Shown here piece after piece: positions 63,505 through 64,000 of a stretch of 64,000 nt of DNA. The notes under the pieces are model-generated. The model made no database searches and was not told the origin of the DNA. It saw nothing but the letters and a program-made list of their open reading frames with translations. The position numbers and the translations under genes were made by a program. Where the stretch lies: NCBI GenBank assembly GCA_037962975.1, contig CM075669.1:187248501-187312500 (forward strand), given 5' to 3'. How positions within the stretch are numbered: position 1 is the stretch's first letter; each line of letters opens with the position of its first letter. The stretch is from Clitoria ternatea. Lineage: Eukaryota > Streptophyta > Magnoliopsida > Fabales > Fabaceae.

Positions 63505-64000
63505 ATAGCATACAAGGCATCTGACATTGTTGATTCCTCTATCTTTAACCTTAGGCAGAACAAATTGGAAGGGCGTGATATTTCTGAGGAGCTACATGGC
63601 ATAGGGTGGATGAAGTTTTGCCTCGACCAAACTCCCTATTCTCCATCTCTGGTTCTTAGTTTTTCGAATATGGTTTCTGTGGACAAGTCTAAGTTTCTTA
63701 TTCTTGGCACTCTTTAAGGGAAGTCTATCAAAATTTCTACGGACCTTATTGCTACTACTACTGGTTGTCCGAATGCAGGAGAAGTGTTTAATGAACTCTT
63801 TGAGTTCAATGTTGTGTCTTCACTGGAAATCAACGAAATGTTGTATGGTACTCAGCATCCAACCAAGCTTGCTTCTGGGTCTATTCTCCCAAAAGCAAAA
63901 ATGCTGCACCTTATGATGAAGCAAGTCTTTTGCTCTAGAAAAAGTGCAAAAGATACTATAAGCAAGCTCGACCGCTTTTGTATGTACCATATGCTCACCA
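63505..64000 (+). pseudogene. 3' accessory ORF of H, runs off the window
   Basis: An open frame from about 63,505 to the window end, crossed by one TAA at 63,715-63,717. Blocks: GRDISEELHGIGWMKFCLD, KISTDLIATTTGCPNAGEVF, SGSILPKAKMLHLMMKQVF and LDRFCMYHMLT. The overall pattern (a Trp near the start of the domain, an 'ATTTGCP' helix, a 'LHLMMK..F' helix and an 'F..Y.ML' ending) resembles the plant transposon-protein domain of E's 3' ORF. It sits where SIRE-like elements carry an env-like ORF. No signal peptide or transmembrane segment is visible in the part present. The first codon is uncertain. Function unknown. Confidence 0.6.

Larger units (their letters stand above)
54677..64000 (+). mobile_element. 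Ty1/copia SIRE/Maximus-like element H
   Basis: Plus-strand relative of A. Only the last 22 bp of its 5' LTR remain (AAGTCTGACTCTGAACCATCA, ending 54,698). Order: PBS, gag, protease, integrase (split by solo LTR G with duplication ACTCT), RT, RNase H, 3' accessory ORF, window end. The 3' LTR lies outside. Compared with A it keeps RT and RNase H and the protease DSGC site, but it has many stops and shifts. Confidence 0.82.

Overview
This window is plant nuclear DNA made almost entirely of nested LTR retrotransposons. I see no intact host gene, tRNA, rRNA or CRISPR array. The Ty1/copia proteins look like the SIRE/Maximus type and the Ty3/gypsy proteins and LTRs look like the Tat/Athila/Ogre type. 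Very long LTRs and AT-rich spacers fit a dicot, most likely a legume, but the species is an inference I cannot prove.

Layout. 1-9,749 is a minus-strand Ty3 gag-protease remnant (D). A solo LTR (B1, 2,402-9,666, duplication GGTAT) is inserted in its gag, and a second solo LTR (C1, 4,007-7,354, TGAGT/CGAGT) sits inside B1. 9,750-30,664 is a minus-strand copia element (A). It is split by a minus-strand Ty3 element (E, 11,830-25,486, duplication ATAAC), whose reverse transcriptase is split by solo LTR F (19,659-22,444, duplication ATTAC). 31,049-38,457 is a complete-ended, plus-strand, gag-protease-only Ty3 element (J, duplication TTGTT). 38,518-43,216 is a copia-like element without coding capacity (K, duplication TATAA). 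43,217-46,151 holds a fragment of a TFIIA large-subunit gene and one terminus of a CACTA DNA transposon. 46,579-54,67x carries two more LTRs of the C1 family (C3, C2) and another Ty3-type LTR (L). 54,677-64,000 is a plus-strand copia element (H), related to A and split in its integrase by solo LTR G (57,677-61,300, duplication ACTCT).

How the parts relate. A and H are degenerate members of one copia family. E carried a full gag-protease-RT-RNase H-integrase set plus a 3' accessory ORF, but is now dead. D and J keep only gag and protease and would depend on another element for RT and integrase. B1, F and G are solo LTRs whose inner parts have gone.

The most unusual signal is not a gene. Several different LTR families carry arrays of short, CpG-rich inverted repeats whose arms change together while a small core stays constant: GCGTAGC in J, GCTTAAGC in E, B1 and the C family, CCTAGG in L, and stem-T-GRG-A-stem units in C1. 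In J and L, and partly in B1 and E, the motifs come in pairs that form longer hairpins with matched outer arms. In E and J the arrays occupy the same two places, the LTR U3 and the stretch just after a conserved GGGAGGCAACCC motif.
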